From: Fusobacterium sp.
GTDB lineage: Bacteria; Fusobacteriota; Fusobacteriia; Fusobacteriales; Fusobacteriaceae
DNA length: 64,000 bases
Direction of reading: 5' to 3'
Assembly (NCBI GenBank): GCA_019416865.1
Contig: DXWL01000007.1
Location: forward strand, 1 to 64,000
Position 1 is the first letter of the stretch, and each line of letters opens with the position of its first letter. This document shows positions 53,030 to 63,443 of this stretch, piece by piece. The translations under genes and the position numbers were made by a program. The notes under the pieces are model-generated. The model saw only the letters and a list, made by a program, of their open reading frames with translations. It searched no databases and had not been told where the DNA came from.

Positions 53030-54571
53030 CTAAACTATTGGGGCTTTTATACCAAGCTCATCACAGAAACCTTTTATGATATTGTCAACTTCTTTTTCTT
53101 CCTCAGAAAGTTTTTCAATCTTTGATACAACTTCATCAAGATTAATTTCTTCTTCCTCTTCAAAAGTATCAACATATCTAGGGATATTTAGGTTATAATC
53201 ATTTTCTTCGATTTCTTTCATAGAAACTTTTTTAGAATATTTTTCAATCTCTTTTCTATTTCTATATGTAGTAACTATTTTCTCAACATCTTCATCTCTT
53301 AAATAGTTTTGATTCTTAGATTTTTCAAAATCATTTGAACCATCTATGAATAAAACATCATCTTCAGGTTTTCTATTTTTACGAACTACGATTACACAAG
53401 TTGGAATTGATGTTCCATAAAATATATTTGCAGGAAGCCCTATGATTGCATCTATATAATTTTTTTCTTTTAATAAATATTTTCTTATTACTCCTTCACT
53501 TGCTCCTCTGAATAATACTCCATGAGGAACTATTACAGCCATTGTTCCATTATTATCAAGCTGATAAATCATATGCTGAATAAATGCAAAATCTGCCTTA
53601 GAACTTGGAGCTAATTTTCCATAAGAAGCAAATCTTTCATCAGATAAAAAACTATCATCTGCACTCCATTTTTGTGAAAATGGAGGATTTGCAACAACTA
53701 TATCAAATCTTTTATCTAAATGCTGTGGATCTTCTAAAGTATTCCCCTGTTTAATTTCAAAATCGTTAAACTTTACACCATGAAGTATCATATTCATACG
53801 AGCAAGGTTATATGTTGTAGTATTTAATTCCTGTCCATAAAAACTTGATACATCTGTATATCTTGCAACTTTTAAAAGCAGAGAACCTGAACCACAAGTA
53901 GGGTCGTAAGCTGATTTTACTTTTTCTTTTCCTGTTGTAGTTATCATTGCAAGAAGTTTTGAAGCCTGTGCAGGTGTATAGAACTCTCCAGCTTTTTTTC
54001 CTGCATTACTTGCAAACTGTCCAATTAGATATTCATAAGCATTTCCTAAAACATCCATTTCCGTATCTTCAAAATTAAAATTAATGTCATTCAAATGTTT
54101 TATAACTTCAGAAATCATTCTATTTTTATCATCAACAGTTTTTCCAAGTTTTAAAGATGTTAAATCCACATCTCCAAACAGTCCTGCAAAATCATCATTA
54201 CTTGCTTGTCCGTTTGTAGAATCTTCTATATATTTAAGAGCAAGTCCCAAATCTTCAATTATAAATTCTCCATTTTTGGCTCTCTTTGCAAGATTTCCAA
54301 AAAGATATTTAGGCTCTATAAAATATCCGATTCCCCCTACACAGTAATCTCTTACCGCTTCAATATATTCCTCTTTTCCATCTATATCTTCAAATTTCAT
54401 ATTATCTTCAGATAATATATCATTTCCTGTTTTTTCAATTTTTTCTGATAAAAACTTAAAGAATATAAGTCCTAGTATATAGTTTCTGAATTCATCAGCC
54501 CCCATATTTCCTCTAAGTTCATTGGCTATTGCCCATAATCTTTTTTCTAATTCTGCTTGATGTTCTGACAT
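53030..54571 (-). CDS. hsdM: Type I restriction-modification methyltransferase subunit
   Basis: 513 residues. N-terminal helical HsdM domain (ELRGNMGADEFRNYILGLIF), then an N6-adenine methyltransferase domain with the SAM site YDPTCGSGSLLL (near 215) and the catalytic VVANPPFSQKW (NPPF, near 290). It makes m6A and is part of both methylase and nuclease complexes. AGGGGG precedes the ATG, 12 bases after hsdR. Confidence 0.95.
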   Translation of the reverse strand: MSEHQAELEKRLWAIANELRGNMGADEFRNYILGLIFFKFLSEKIEKTGNDILSEDNMKFEDIDGKEEYIEAVRDYCVGGIGYFIEPKYLFGNLAKRAKNGEFIIEDLGLALKYIEDSTNGQASNDDFAGLFGDVDLTSLKLGKTVDDKNRMISEVIKHLNDINFNFEDTEMDVLGNAYEYLIGQFASNAGKKAGEFYTPAQASKLLAMITTTGKEKVKSAYDPTCGSGSLLLKVARYTDVSSFYGQELNTTTYNLARMNMILHGVKFNDFEIKQGNTLEDPQHLDKRFDIVVANPPFSQKWSADDSFLSDERFASYGKLAPSSKADFAFIQHMIYQLDNNGTMAVIVPHGVLFRGASEGVIRKYLLKEKNYIDAIIGLPANIFYGTSIPTCVIVVRKNRKPEDDVLFIDGSNDFEKSKNQNYLRDEDVEKIVTTYRNRKEIEKYSKKVSMKEIEENDYNLNIPRYVDTFEEEEEINLDEVVSKIEKLSEEEKEVDNIIKGFCDELGIKAPIV

Positions 54572-54583
54572 TTTTCCCCCTGA

Positions 54584-57391
54584 TTATAATCCTAAAAAAT
54601 TAAATTTATCTAAAATATTTTCTATCTTATGCTGAATAGTTTCTATTCTTGGTTTTAGCTTTAATACACTTGGTTTTTTTATAAAAGAATCTTTAATATC
54701 TGTATAATCTGCAGTCTTTTCAGTAAATTCACATTTTTCAATAATGTTATTTACCACATCAAATTTAAGTTCCTCTTCTGTTATCATCTCTTGAATTGCT
54801 TTTTCTTTTTCTTTTTTCAAGAATTTAGCAAGGCTGTCCTCAATATCTTCCTTAGATTCTATTGTAAAAATAGCTCTATTTTCCTCAATAAATTTTTCAA
54901 GAAGCTCTCTTTTATTTCTAAGAGCAGGAATAGAATCCATAGTTTTTAAAATATATTCTACATCTTTGGCAAAAGATTTTTCTTTGCTGTCAAGATTTTT
55001 AATTAGAGATAAAATATATATTACATTAATACTGTCTTTTCTAAGAAGCTCTATCTCAAAATCAATTTCATCTATTACAGAAGTTTTACTTTTATCTGCT
55101 TTTCTGCTTCCAATTAAAGTATCATACATATCTATATATTTACTTTTAAATGATTCAAACTCATCTTTTTTAATATCCAAATCATCAAAATTAAAATTAC
55201 TAAAAGTTTCAAGTTTATTCAAAACTCTTAAAATATTTTTGAAAATTTCTATAAAATTAAGTTTATTATCTTCTGTTTCAAGAATATCCATATCTTCTGG
55301 AACTTCAACAAGCTCTTTCATTTTTTCAATATAGCTGTTAATAATTTCTACATATTCACCATAATCTTTCATAAGTACTGTTTCAACTGCATTTTCATCA
55401 GAAAATAGTTTTATAGCTTCGTCTGTTCTCTTTTTAAGATTTCTGAAACAAACTATATTTCCATGTGATTTATTAACATTTAAAATTCTGTTAGTTCTTG
55501 AATATGCCTGAATAAGTCCGTGATACTTTAGATTTTTATCAACATACAAAGTATTTAAATATTTGCTGTCAAATCCTGTAAGAAACATATTTACAACAAG
55601 AAGAATATCTATTTTTCTCTCTTTTACTTTTTTAGATATATCTATAAAGTAGCTGTTAAATCCATTGTCTTGATTAAGGTTAAAGTTATCCCCAAACATT
55701 TTATTATAATCTGCAACCATTTCATCAAGATATTCTCTTGGGTGTCTGCACTCGTTTCCTTCAACTTCAAAAGTTCCCTCATCATTTGCAAGATCAGAGT
55801 TTGCCTCATATGTAAATATTGCAGCTATTTTTAAATCTGTATTTTTTTCCTTAAATATTTTATAATATTCAATCAAAGTATCTATATCACTTATAGCAAA
55901 AATACTTTGATATTCTCTGTTGGAAGTTTTGGCATTATGATGTTCTAAAATAAAATCAACAATATTTTCCAGTCTTTTTCTATTTGAGAAAACTTCTTTT
56001 GTGTCAATACCATTTTCTATCATCTCATCTGGAGATAAGTCATCTCCATTTTTATCTTTTATGTTAAATGTAGAATAGTATTCCACAGAAAATCCCAATA
56101 CATTTTCATCATCTATCGCTTCCTTAATTGTGTATTTATGTAGGCACTCATCAAACAGATCTTTTGTTGTTCTATATTTTACAGCATTTTCTGCAAATAT
56201 AGGTGTTCCTGTAAATCCAAAAAATTGTTTGTTAGTAAAAAATTCATTTATTCTTGCATGAGTGTCTCCAAATTGTGTTCTGTGGCATTCATCAAAAATA
56301 AATACAATTCTTTTATCTTTTACTTTTTCCATTTGTTTTAAATAATATGGTTTTGAAATTGCATTATTAAGTTTTTGAATAGTAGTAACTGCAACTTTTC
56401 CTGTTCCTTTTACCATATTAGTAACAAATTCTTGAGTATCTTCAGCCTTGCTGATTGATCCCGGAGAAAAAGCATTAAACTCTTTTGTAGTTTGATAGTC
56501 CAAATCTTTTCTGTCAACACAAAATACAACCTTATCGACTTCATCTAAAGCTGCAAGTATTTGACTTGCTTTAAATGAAGTAAGAGTTTTCCCACTTCCT
56601 GTAGTGTGCCAGATATATCCATTTCTATTTGGATAATCTTTTACTCTTTCAATAATTTTTTCCACTGCATAATACTGATATGGTCTAAGTATCATAAGTG
56701 CTTTTAAAGTTTCATTTGTTACAATATATTTTGTAACCATATTTCCCAGATGTTTTTTATCTAAAAATGTTTTAGTAAAGTCAGTTAATCTATTTTTCTT
56801 TAAATTATATTTATCTGTCCAAGAGAATGTAAATCCATAATTAAGCTCTTTATTATTACTGAAATATCTTGTGTTTTCCTCATTACTGATTACAAAAATT
56901 TGAATATATTGGAATAAAGTTTGATATGAGTATGAGTGTCTTTGATATCTTTGAATCTGGTAAAAAGCTTTTTTAAGTTGAACTGTTTTCTTTTTAAGTT
57001 CTATTTGAACCAAAGGAAGTCCATTTATAAGTATTGTTACATCATATCTATTTTCATACTGCCCTTTTACAGTTATTTGGTTTGTAACTTGAAAAATATT
57101 TTTTTCAGGCTCTTTCATTTCTAAAAAAGAAATATATCTCATCTCTCCATTATCTGTTAAAAGCTCAAATTTATCTCTTAATTTTTTAGATTTTTCAAAA
57201 ACAGTTCCCCCAGCAAGATGAATAAGGATTTTTGAAAACTCTTCTTGTGATAATTTTATATTATTAAATTTTTCAAGTTGTTCTTTGAAATTTTTTATAA
57301 GAGATTCCTCATCTTTCACATCTATAATTTCATATCCTTGTTGCGAAAGTTGTTGAATCAAATTTTTTTCTAACTCTTGCTCAGAAATCAT
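54584..57391 (-). CDS. hsdR: Type I restriction-modification restriction/translocase subunit
   Basis: 935 residues. N-terminal PD-(D/E)XK nuclease (RYDVTILINGLPLVQIELKKK in its D/QxE/K pattern, near residue 115). Then an SF2 helicase: Walker A HTTGSGKTLTSF (near 263), FDECHRTQFG (DECH box) and motif VI region QAYSRTNRI. The C-terminal ~200 residues are the helical M-binding domain. AGGGGG precedes the ATG. First gene of the hsd operon. Confidence 0.95.
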   Translation of the reverse strand: MISEQELEKNLIQQLSQQGYEIIDVKDEESLIKNFKEQLEKFNNIKLSQEEFSKILIHLAGGTVFEKSKKLRDKFELLTDNGEMRYISFLEMKEPEKNIFQVTNQITVKGQYENRYDVTILINGLPLVQIELKKKTVQLKKAFYQIQRYQRHSYSYQTLFQYIQIFVISNEENTRYFSNNKELNYGFTFSWTDKYNLKKNRLTDFTKTFLDKKHLGNMVTKYIVTNETLKALMILRPYQYYAVEKIIERVKDYPNRNGYIWHTTGSGKTLTSFKASQILAALDEVDKVVFCVDRKDLDYQTTKEFNAFSPGSISKAEDTQEFVTNMVKGTGKVAVTTIQKLNNAISKPYYLKQMEKVKDKRIVFIFDECHRTQFGDTHARINEFFTNKQFFGFTGTPIFAENAVKYRTTKDLFDECLHKYTIKEAIDDENVLGFSVEYYSTFNIKDKNGDDLSPDEMIENGIDTKEVFSNRKRLENIVDFILEHHNAKTSNREYQSIFAISDIDTLIEYYKIFKEKNTDLKIAAIFTYEANSDLANDEGTFEVEGNECRHPREYLDEMVADYNKMFGDNFNLNQDNGFNSYFIDISKKVKERKIDILLVVNMFLTGFDSKYLNTLYVDKNLKYHGLIQAYSRTNRILNVNKSHGNIVCFRNLKKRTDEAIKLFSDENAVETVLMKDYGEYVEIINSYIEKMKELVEVPEDMDILETEDNKLNFIEIFKNILRVLNKLETFSNFNFDDLDIKKDEFESFKSKYIDMYDTLIGSRKADKSKTSVIDEIDFEIELLRKDSINVIYILSLIKNLDSKEKSFAKDVEYILKTMDSIPALRNKRELLEKFIEENRAIFTIESKEDIEDSLAKFLKKEKEKAIQEMITEEELKFDVVNNIIEKCEFTEKTADYTDIKDSFIKKPSVLKLKPRIETIQHKIENILDKFNFLGL

Positions 57392-57482
57392 AAACTTTCC
57401 CCCTTATAAAGTTTTTACTATCCTCATTTTAACATATTTTAAATATATTTTTAAGAAGGATTTAAAACAATTTAGCTAAATA

Positions 57483-57519
57483 GATACAAAAACAGAGTGA
57501 TGAATTCACCACTCTGTTT
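57483..57519 (-). terminator. Terminator of alr
   Basis: On the minus strand AAACAGAGTG and CACTCTGTTT, 10-bp stem around a TGAATTCA centre, followed by TTTGTAT. Confidence 0.82.
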
Positions 57520-57547
57520 CTGCATATAAAAATATTTTTTAACTCTT

Positions 57548-58612
57548 CTAGTCTACAAGTATTCTTGGTATTCTAGGGCTTAATATTGTAAGAAGTTCAT
57601 AAACAGCCATATTCAGTGTAAGATTTATAAGAGATGGATTTGGATAAAAAATAACCTTATCCCCCTCTTTTATGCTGCTGTCAACCTCAATAAAAGTATT
57701 ATCCATTGTAATTAGAGTAATAGGAAACTCTTTATTATTTATCAGGCACTTTGTTTTTTCGTTAAGTTTTAAAAGCCCGTCCCCATAACCTATTTTTATT
57801 TTGGCAGTGTATCTGCAATCTCCTGCTCCTATATCTGATTTCAGATTATATGCAAGATAAGAAGAGTTTTCCAAATTTCTTATCCCTGCCACTTGACTTT
57901 CAAGAGTAAAAACTTGTTTCAGATTTTTATCAAAAAATCCCTCTTCCTGAAGCCCATAAATAAGCATACCTGCTCTTATATGAGTGGTAAAATCAAGAGA
58001 GCCAAAATTTTCCACAGCTGCACTATTTTGCAGATGTACAACTTCAAATCTCTCTCTTCCCAAAAGAGATACAATCTCTCTGAATTTTTCTATTATCTCA
58101 ATTCCCTCTTCATAATTTACAGAGAAAAGGTGAGAATAAATCCCTGCAAAATACAGGTTATTTTTCTCAATATATTCTTTTAATTTTTCAATATCTCTTA
58201 TCTCAATCCCATTTCTTCCAAAACCAAAATCTATCTTAATCTGTATTTTTTTGCTTGGAACACCAAATTTAAGAGCTTCTTCAAGCTCCTCGAAAGTATT
58301 TGCAGTCATACAAAAAGCTTCATTGTTTTTTATAATATCCAAAGAATCCTGCCCTATACTTTCAAAAATCAAAATTTTGCTGTCAGCAAGAGTTTTCTCT
58401 GAAAGAATTTTTTCAGCTTCAACAAGACGAGCAACAGCAAACTCCTTATATCCATGTTTGTAAAGAGTTTTTGTAACAAGATTTATATCGTGTCCATAGG
58501 CATTGGATTTTACTACAGCCAAAACTCTTTTTTCAAACTTAGAAGTAAGATAGTTCATATTATGTATTAGATTTCCTTCAGAAACCATAATTTTTGTTGA
58601 ATGTATTGTCAT
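57548..58612 (-). CDS. alr: Alanine racemase
   Basis: Makes D-alanine for peptidoglycan with PLP. The PLP lysine is in LAVVKSNAYGHD (K35). Other motifs are DFGFGRNGIE and IRAGMLIYGL, with a C-terminal beta domain. Length 354 from ATG 58612 (GGGAGA upstream); a TTG two codons earlier is possible. The usual AVVKANAYGHG is changed to KSNAYGHD. A small lipoprotein gene lies 20 bases upstream, probably co-transcribed. Confidence 0.92.
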   Translation of the reverse strand: MTIHSTKIMVSEGNLIHNMNYLTSKFEKRVLAVVKSNAYGHDINLVTKTLYKHGYKEFAVARLVEAEKILSEKTLADSKILIFESIGQDSLDIIKNNEAFCMTANTFEELEEALKFGVPSKKIQIKIDFGFGRNGIEIRDIEKLKEYIEKNNLYFAGIYSHLFSVNYEEGIEIIEKFREIVSLLGRERFEVVHLQNSAAVENFGSLDFTTHIRAGMLIYGLQEEGFFDKNLKQVFTLESQVAGIRNLENSSYLAYNLKSDIGAGDCRYTAKIKIGYGDGLLKLNEKTKCLINNKEFPITLITMDNTFIEVDSSIKEGDKVIFYPNPSLINLTLNMAVYELLTILSPRIPRILVD

Positions 58613-58632
58613 AACCAAATCTCCCTAATCTA

Positions 58633-58812
58633 TTAAAAGAATCTAAATCCTGCTCCTATTCCCCCTGTTATATAAGGTCTTACAGGAACTTTTCTCGTAA
58701 AGTCAACTCCCAGTCCCACACCTATTCCTGCTCCAGCTCTTGGAGTTACTCTTGTACACCCTGAAAATACAAGAACTGCTGCAAGAAGAAAAAACATAAC
58801 TAATTTTTTCAT
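58633..58812 (-). CDS. Small lipoprotein
   Basis: 59 residues. A signal peptide with lipobox FSGC (Cys19) and a short Gly-rich mature part (RAGAGIGVGLGVDF, then PYITGGIGAGFRFF) that looks like one beta hairpin repeat. GGAGG precedes the ATG. No known family. Confidence 0.65.
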   Translation of the reverse strand: MKKLVMFFLLAAVLVFSGCTRVTPRAGAGIGVGLGVDFTRKVPVRPYITGGIGAGFRFF

Positions 58813-58914
58813 AAAATGCCTCCCAAAATTAAACTCATATATAGATAGTATAACCTTAAACCTCTCCCTAATGCAAGAAATGATATCTTATTTTCTTATA
58901 TTTTTTTAAAAAAT

Positions 58915-58944
58915 TTGATGTACAACCTATTTTTATGATAAAAT
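58915..58944 (+). promoter_or_regulatory. Promoter of the third MATE gene
   Basis: TTGATG (58915-58920), 18-base spacer, TAAAAT (58939-58944). Confidence 0.6.
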
Positions 58945-59018
58945 ATAGAATAGCGACAAAGAAAAAATTATCAACAAATATTAGGCTTTAAAAGAAACTA
59001 GGATTAAAAGGTGGTAAT

Positions 59019-60467
59019 ATGAGTAACGAATTAAATAACAAACACAAGCTTATGGGAACGGAAAACATAACCAAGCTCCTGCTTCAATTTTCTGTCCCGG
59101 CGGTTATAGGAATGCTTGTAAATGCTCTTTACAACATAGTCGACAGAATATATATAGGGAGAATAAAAGATATAGGGCATTATGCCATAGGTGGTGTAGG
59201 ACTTACATTCCCAATAGTGATTCTTGCCTTTGCCTTTGCTGTTCTTATAGGACTTGGAGCAGGAACACATATCTCTCTTAATCTTGGAAAAAAGAAAAAA
59301 GAGGAAGCTGAAAGATATTTGGGGAATGCTGTAGGATATGGTTTTATTGTATCAGTTATTCTTATGGTACTGGTTCTTATCTCCATGGATTCTCTTGTGA
59401 AAATGCTTGGGGGAAGCGAAAACACAGGAATCTTTACTAAACAGTATCTTTCAATAGTAGCTTTGGGATTTCCTGCAAATATTATAGGGTATGTGGCAAA
59501 TGTAGGAATCCGTTCTGATGGTAATCCAAGAATGTCAATGGCAACTCTTCTTATTGGGGCAATAATAAATATAGCTCTTGACCCTGTATTTATTTTCTAC
59601 TTGGATATGGGAGTAAAAGGAGCAGCTCTTGCAACAATTATATCTCAATATGCTTCAGCCATTTGGACAATATATTATTTCAACTCTCGTTTCAGTGGAC
59701 TTAAACTTTACAAAGCATATCTTATTCCAAAACTAAAAAGAGTTAAAGATATTACAGCAATGGGATCTGCACCTTTTGCAATACAGATAGGTTCAAGCCT
59801 TGTAAACTATACTTTCAACAATACTCTTAAAGTTTATGGGGGAGATAACTATATAAGTGCTATGGCAATCATTCAGGCAATTGTAATATTCTTGGCTATG
59901 CCAATCTTTGGTATCAATCAGGGAGTTCAGCCAATTTTAGGATATAACTATGGAGCAAGATTATACGGAAGGGTTAAAGAAGCTCTTCATAAAGCTATTA
60001 TAGGAGCTACAATAATATGCCTTATAGCCTTTGTAACAACACAATTTTTATCAAAATACTTTATATTTATTTTCACAAAAGCACCTGAGATACTTGATAT
60101 TGCAAAAGTTGGACTTAGAATAAATACAATGATGTTTCCAATCATAGGTTTCCAAATTATTTCATCTGTATATTTTCAGGCTGTAGGAAAACCAAAGATG
60201 AGCTTCATTCTTAGTCTTTCAAGACAGATTATCATTCTTATCCCTTGTATAATTATTATGGGTAAGATGTTTGGAGTTGCTGGAATATGGTTTGCAACAC
60301 CTGTTGCAGATTTCCTTGCAAGTGTTCTTACTTTTGTACTTATTATGAGAGAGAGAACGATTTTAAACCATATGCAGAGAGCAAGACATAAAGAGCTTGT
60401 AAAAGCAAAAATTGAAGGAAGACTTACAGAAGAAGATGAAATAGAACTAAAAGCAAAACTTAGTTAA
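59019..60467 (+). CDS. MATE-family efflux transporter
   Basis: 482 residues and about 12 hydrophobic segments. First segment LLLQFSVPAVIGMLVNALYN and the family feature GINQGVQPILGYNYGAR near residue 299. The last ~40 residues are charged and cytoplasmic (RHKELVKAKIEGRLTEEDE). It differs from the MATE at 22029, so these are not recent duplicates. Substrate unknown. Confidence 0.92.
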   Translation: MSNELNNKHKLMGTENITKLLLQFSVPAVIGMLVNALYNIVDRIYIGRIKDIGHYAIGGVGLTFPIVILAFAFAVLIGLGAGTHISLNLGKKKKEEAERYLGNAVGYGFIVSVILMVLVLISMDSLVKMLGGSENTGIFTKQYLSIVALGFPANIIGYVANVGIRSDGNPRMSMATLLIGAIINIALDPVFIFYLDMGVKGAALATIISQYASAIWTIYYFNSRFSGLKLYKAYLIPKLKRVKDITAMGSAPFAIQIGSSLVNYTFNNTLKVYGGDNYISAMAIIQAIVIFLAMPIFGINQGVQPILGYNYGARLYGRVKEALHKAIIGATIICLIAFVTTQFLSKYFIFIFTKAPEILDIAKVGLRINTMMFPIIGFQIISSVYFQAVGKPKMSFILSLSRQIIILIPCIIIMGKMFGVAGIWFATPVADFLASVLTFVLIMRERTILNHMQRARHKELVKAKIEGRLTEEDEIELKAKLS

Positions 60468-60489
60468 TTTGATTAATCCTTATAAAACA

Positions 60490-60528
60490 AAAACAGAACG
60501 AAATTAATCGTTCTGTTTTTTATTTTAG
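60490..60528. terminator. Bidirectional terminator between MATE and PTS genes
   Basis: AAAACAGAACG and CGTTCTGTTTT, perfect 11-bp stem with T-run to the right and A-run to the left. Confidence 0.9.
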
Positions 60529-60541
60529 TTATTTTTATTTA

Positions 60542-62008
60542 TTAAACCAATTTTTTAAGTTCATCTGCTACGAATTGAACTTCTGTTCCAACTATTACTT
60601 GAACATTAGTTTTGCTTGGTTTTAATACTCCTGTAAATATTTTCTTGATTTCAGCATCTTGAGTAAGTGTACTGTCTTTAACTTCAAGTCTTAATCTTGT
60701 AATACAGTTGTCTACGCTTACAATGTTTTCTTTTCCTCCTAATAGTGGAAGAAGAGCAGCTGCAAGATCAGAGTAAGAATTATTTCCTAATTTTACATTC
60801 ATTTCGTCAGCTTCAACATCATCTTCTCTTCCTGGAGTTTTGATATTGAATTTAGCGATAGCAAAACTGAATATTACATAGTATAGAACGAAGAATATAA
60901 GTCCTAAAACTATTAACATATATGGTTGACTTGCATTTGGATTACGAAGTGATAAGAAGAAATCAACAAATCCTGCTGAGAATCCAAATCCTGCCATCCA
61001 GTTAAATGATGCAGCTAAGAATACTGCTATACCAGTTAATACAGCATGGATTAAGTAAAGTACTGGAGCAACGAACATGAAAGCAAATTCGATAGGTTCT
61101 GTAACTCCTGTAAAGAAACTAGCAAATCCAGCAGCTATCATAATAGATTTTATTTTATTTCTGTTTTCAGGTTTAGCTGTTTTTACGAATGCAAGACAAG
61201 CTCCTAAAAGTCCAAACATCATGATTGGAAAGAATCCTGCTTGATACATTCCAACATGGTATGAACCTGCAACTGCAGCAGGAAGATCAACATAAGCATT
61301 TGCTGGATTTCCCCAGAATCTTCCAATATCATTAATTCCTGCAACGTTGAACCAGAATACAGAGTTAAGAGCATGGTGAAGTCCAACAGGTATTAATAAT
61401 CTGTTAAAGAATCCATAAACTCCTGCTCCCACAGGTCCAAGTTTTGCAATTCCTTCTCCAAATGTAACAAGTCCGCTGTAGATTAAAGGCCATACATAAA
61501 GAAGTATGAAAGAAACTACAAGCATTACAACTGAAGTGATGATAGGAACAAATCTTTTACCACTGAAAAATGCTAAGAACTTAGGAAGTTCTAGAGAGTG
61601 GAATCTGTTATATAATTCCCCTGCTATAACTCCACAAAGTATTCCAACGAACTGGTTGTTTATTTTACCGAATGCAGGAGAAACCTGATCAGCTGGAACA
61701 CCAGTCATTTGTGATACAGCACCAACAGAAAGAAGAGTAGTAACAACTTCAAAAGCAACAAGTCCTGCAAGTGCAGCAGCCCCGTTTTTATCTCTTGAAA
61801 TTCCAAAAGCAACACCAACAGCAAATAATATAGGCATATTATCGATTATAGCAGCTCCTGCTTTGATAAGGAATGCTGCTAACTGGCTGTTTCCTCCCCA
61901 ACCTGTAGGGTCAATCCAGTATCCTATTCCCATAAGTATTGCAGCTGCTGGAAGAACTGCAACAGGAACCATTAATGCTTTACCGATTTTTTGTAAATAA
62001 GCAAACAT
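60542..62008 (-). CDS. PTS glucose/N-acetylglucosamine-type permease, IIC-IIB
   Basis: 488 residues. Residues about 1-390 form the IIC membrane channel (family N-terminus FAYLQKIGKALMVPVAVLP, the substrate-site region FFTGVTEPIEFAFMF). The C-terminal IIB domain carries the phosphorylated Cys in SVDNCITRLRLEV. IIA is absent, so a separate IIA is needed. Layout is close to NagE (GlcNAc), which would fit nagA at 18575, but glucose cannot be excluded. AAGGAGG precedes the ATG. Confidence 0.9.
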   Translation of the reverse strand: MFAYLQKIGKALMVPVAVLPAAAILMGIGYWIDPTGWGGNSQLAAFLIKAGAAIIDNMPILFAVGVAFGISRDKNGAAALAGLVAFEVVTTLLSVGAVSQMTGVPADQVSPAFGKINNQFVGILCGVIAGELYNRFHSLELPKFLAFFSGKRFVPIITSVVMLVVSFILLYVWPLIYSGLVTFGEGIAKLGPVGAGVYGFFNRLLIPVGLHHALNSVFWFNVAGINDIGRFWGNPANAYVDLPAAVAGSYHVGMYQAGFFPIMMFGLLGACLAFVKTAKPENRNKIKSIMIAAGFASFFTGVTEPIEFAFMFVAPVLYLIHAVLTGIAVFLAASFNWMAGFGFSAGFVDFFLSLRNPNASQPYMLIVLGLIFFVLYYVIFSFAIAKFNIKTPGREDDVEADEMNVKLGNNSYSDLAAALLPLLGGKENIVSVDNCITRLRLEVKDSTLTQDAEIKKIFTGVLKPSKTNVQVIVGTEVQFVADELKKLV

Positions 62009-62059
62009 AAAAAACCTCCTTAAAAGTTAATATTTAAAATAAAATTTCTTCCTATCCCT

Positions 62060-62087
62060 ATTTTACTTTAAAATAGAAAAAAATCAA
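62060..62087 (-). promoter_or_regulatory. Promoter of the PTS permease gene
   Basis: On the minus strand TTGATT (62087-62082), 16-base spacer, TAAAAT (62065-62060). Confidence 0.55.
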
Positions 62088-62233
62088 GCATATTTTAATT
62101 TACTTTTGTAAAAAATGTACAGAAAGTAGTACAAAGTTATTGATACACAACAGTTTTTGAGTAAATTAATTTTTCAATAAAAAAATATTTTTTTATGAAA
62201 TATGAATTTATAATTCAATAGACTCTCCCTATA

Positions 62234-63292
62234 TCACTTAAAATCAAAGGATAACTGTGTCTTTAATAGGCTCTTTTTTATCAGCTCAGAAAATGACACC
62301 CCCACAAGCCTCACATCTTTTCTTTTTTCTACCTTTTCCACAAGCTCTAACATAACATCTAAAAGTTCATTTTTATTGTTAGTAGGAACAGATATATGTT
62401 TTGATCGAGCTGCTGAAGTAAAATCCTGATACTTAATTTTTATTCCTACACTGCTGCATAAAAACTCTTTTTCCTTCAATCTTTTGTAACTTTTTTCAAA
62501 AAGTGCAGTATACTCTCTTATAAGCTCTTCATCTGTCTGAAGAGGAAATCTATAGGTATTTTCATGTCCTATAGAGGCTGCTTTTCTTTCTTTTTTAACA
62601 GGACTGTCGTCAAGCCCTCTTGAATAATAATAAAGAAGAGAGCCTCTTGAAAGTCCAAAAAGAGATATAAGTTCATAAAGAGAATAGGAATACACATCTG
62701 CAGGAGTAAAAATCCCGTGCTTTTCCAAAATAGGAACAAACTTTTTTCCCACTCCCGGAATAACCTTTATATTTTTATCTCTTATATATTCCATAAACTC
62801 TTCGGGAGAATTAAAAATATGATAGCCGTTAGGTTTATTACAATCACTGGCTATTTTTGCTGTAAGCTTATTGTAGCCTATTCCTACAGAACAAGTAAGC
62901 CCTGTGTTTTTAAATATTCTCTCCTTAAATTTTTCTGCAAAATATCTTTTAGAAGGATATCTTTCTATAATATTTGTAATATCAAGAAAGCCTTCATCAA
63001 AAGCTATATACTCAACCTTATCTGTTATCTTTTCCACAAGAGAATGAATATGAGCAGATACAGCTGCATATTTTTTCTTATCACATGGAAGTATCAATAG
63101 TGAAGGACACAGCTTTCTTGCTTCTGCAGTACTCATTGCTGAATGAATGCCATATTTTCTTGCCTCATAACTTGCTGTAGTAACAATGCTCTCTCCAACT
63201 ACAAGAGGTTTATTTCTATATTTGGGATTTTCTTTTATCTCAACAGAAGCATAGAAAGCGTCCATATCGTAGTGGATTATAACTCTTGGCAT
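62234..63292 (-). CDS. dinB: DNA polymerase IV (Y family)
   Basis: 352 residues. The catalytic acidic residues are in IIHYDMDAFYASVEI (near 7) and YIAFDEGFLDIT (near 100); the second is usually SIDEAYLD but the Asp-Glu pair is kept. A helix-hairpin-helix (IPGVGKKFVPILEKHGI) and a little-finger domain follow. Translesion synthesis. AAGGAAGGAG precedes the ATG. It is divergent from mscS. Confidence 0.94.
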   Translation of the reverse strand: MPRVIIHYDMDAFYASVEIKENPKYRNKPLVVGESIVTTASYEARKYGIHSAMSTAEARKLCPSLLILPCDKKKYAAVSAHIHSLVEKITDKVEYIAFDEGFLDITNIIERYPSKRYFAEKFKERIFKNTGLTCSVGIGYNKLTAKIASDCNKPNGYHIFNSPEEFMEYIRDKNIKVIPGVGKKFVPILEKHGIFTPADVYSYSLYELISLFGLSRGSLLYYYSRGLDDSPVKKERKAASIGHENTYRFPLQTDEELIREYTALFEKSYKRLKEKEFLCSSVGIKIKYQDFTSAARSKHISVPTNNKNELLDVMLELVEKVEKRKDVRLVGVSFSELIKKSLLKTQLSFDFK

Positions 63293-63373
63293 TAGAATCT
63301 CCTTCCTTTACATTTTATCTATCTCTAATTAACTATATATTATCATAATTTTTTGATAAGTAAAAGGAGTTCT

Positions 63374-63402
63374 TTGGATTTTAGAGGTTTTTGTTGTATA
63401 CT
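63374..63402 (+). promoter_or_regulatory. Promoter of the mscS-like gene
   Basis: TTGGAT (63374-63379), 17-base spacer, TATACT (63397-63402). Confidence 0.6.
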
Positions 63403-63443
63403 ATAGGCGGGGGATGAGAATTATATATTTATGGAGGACTTTT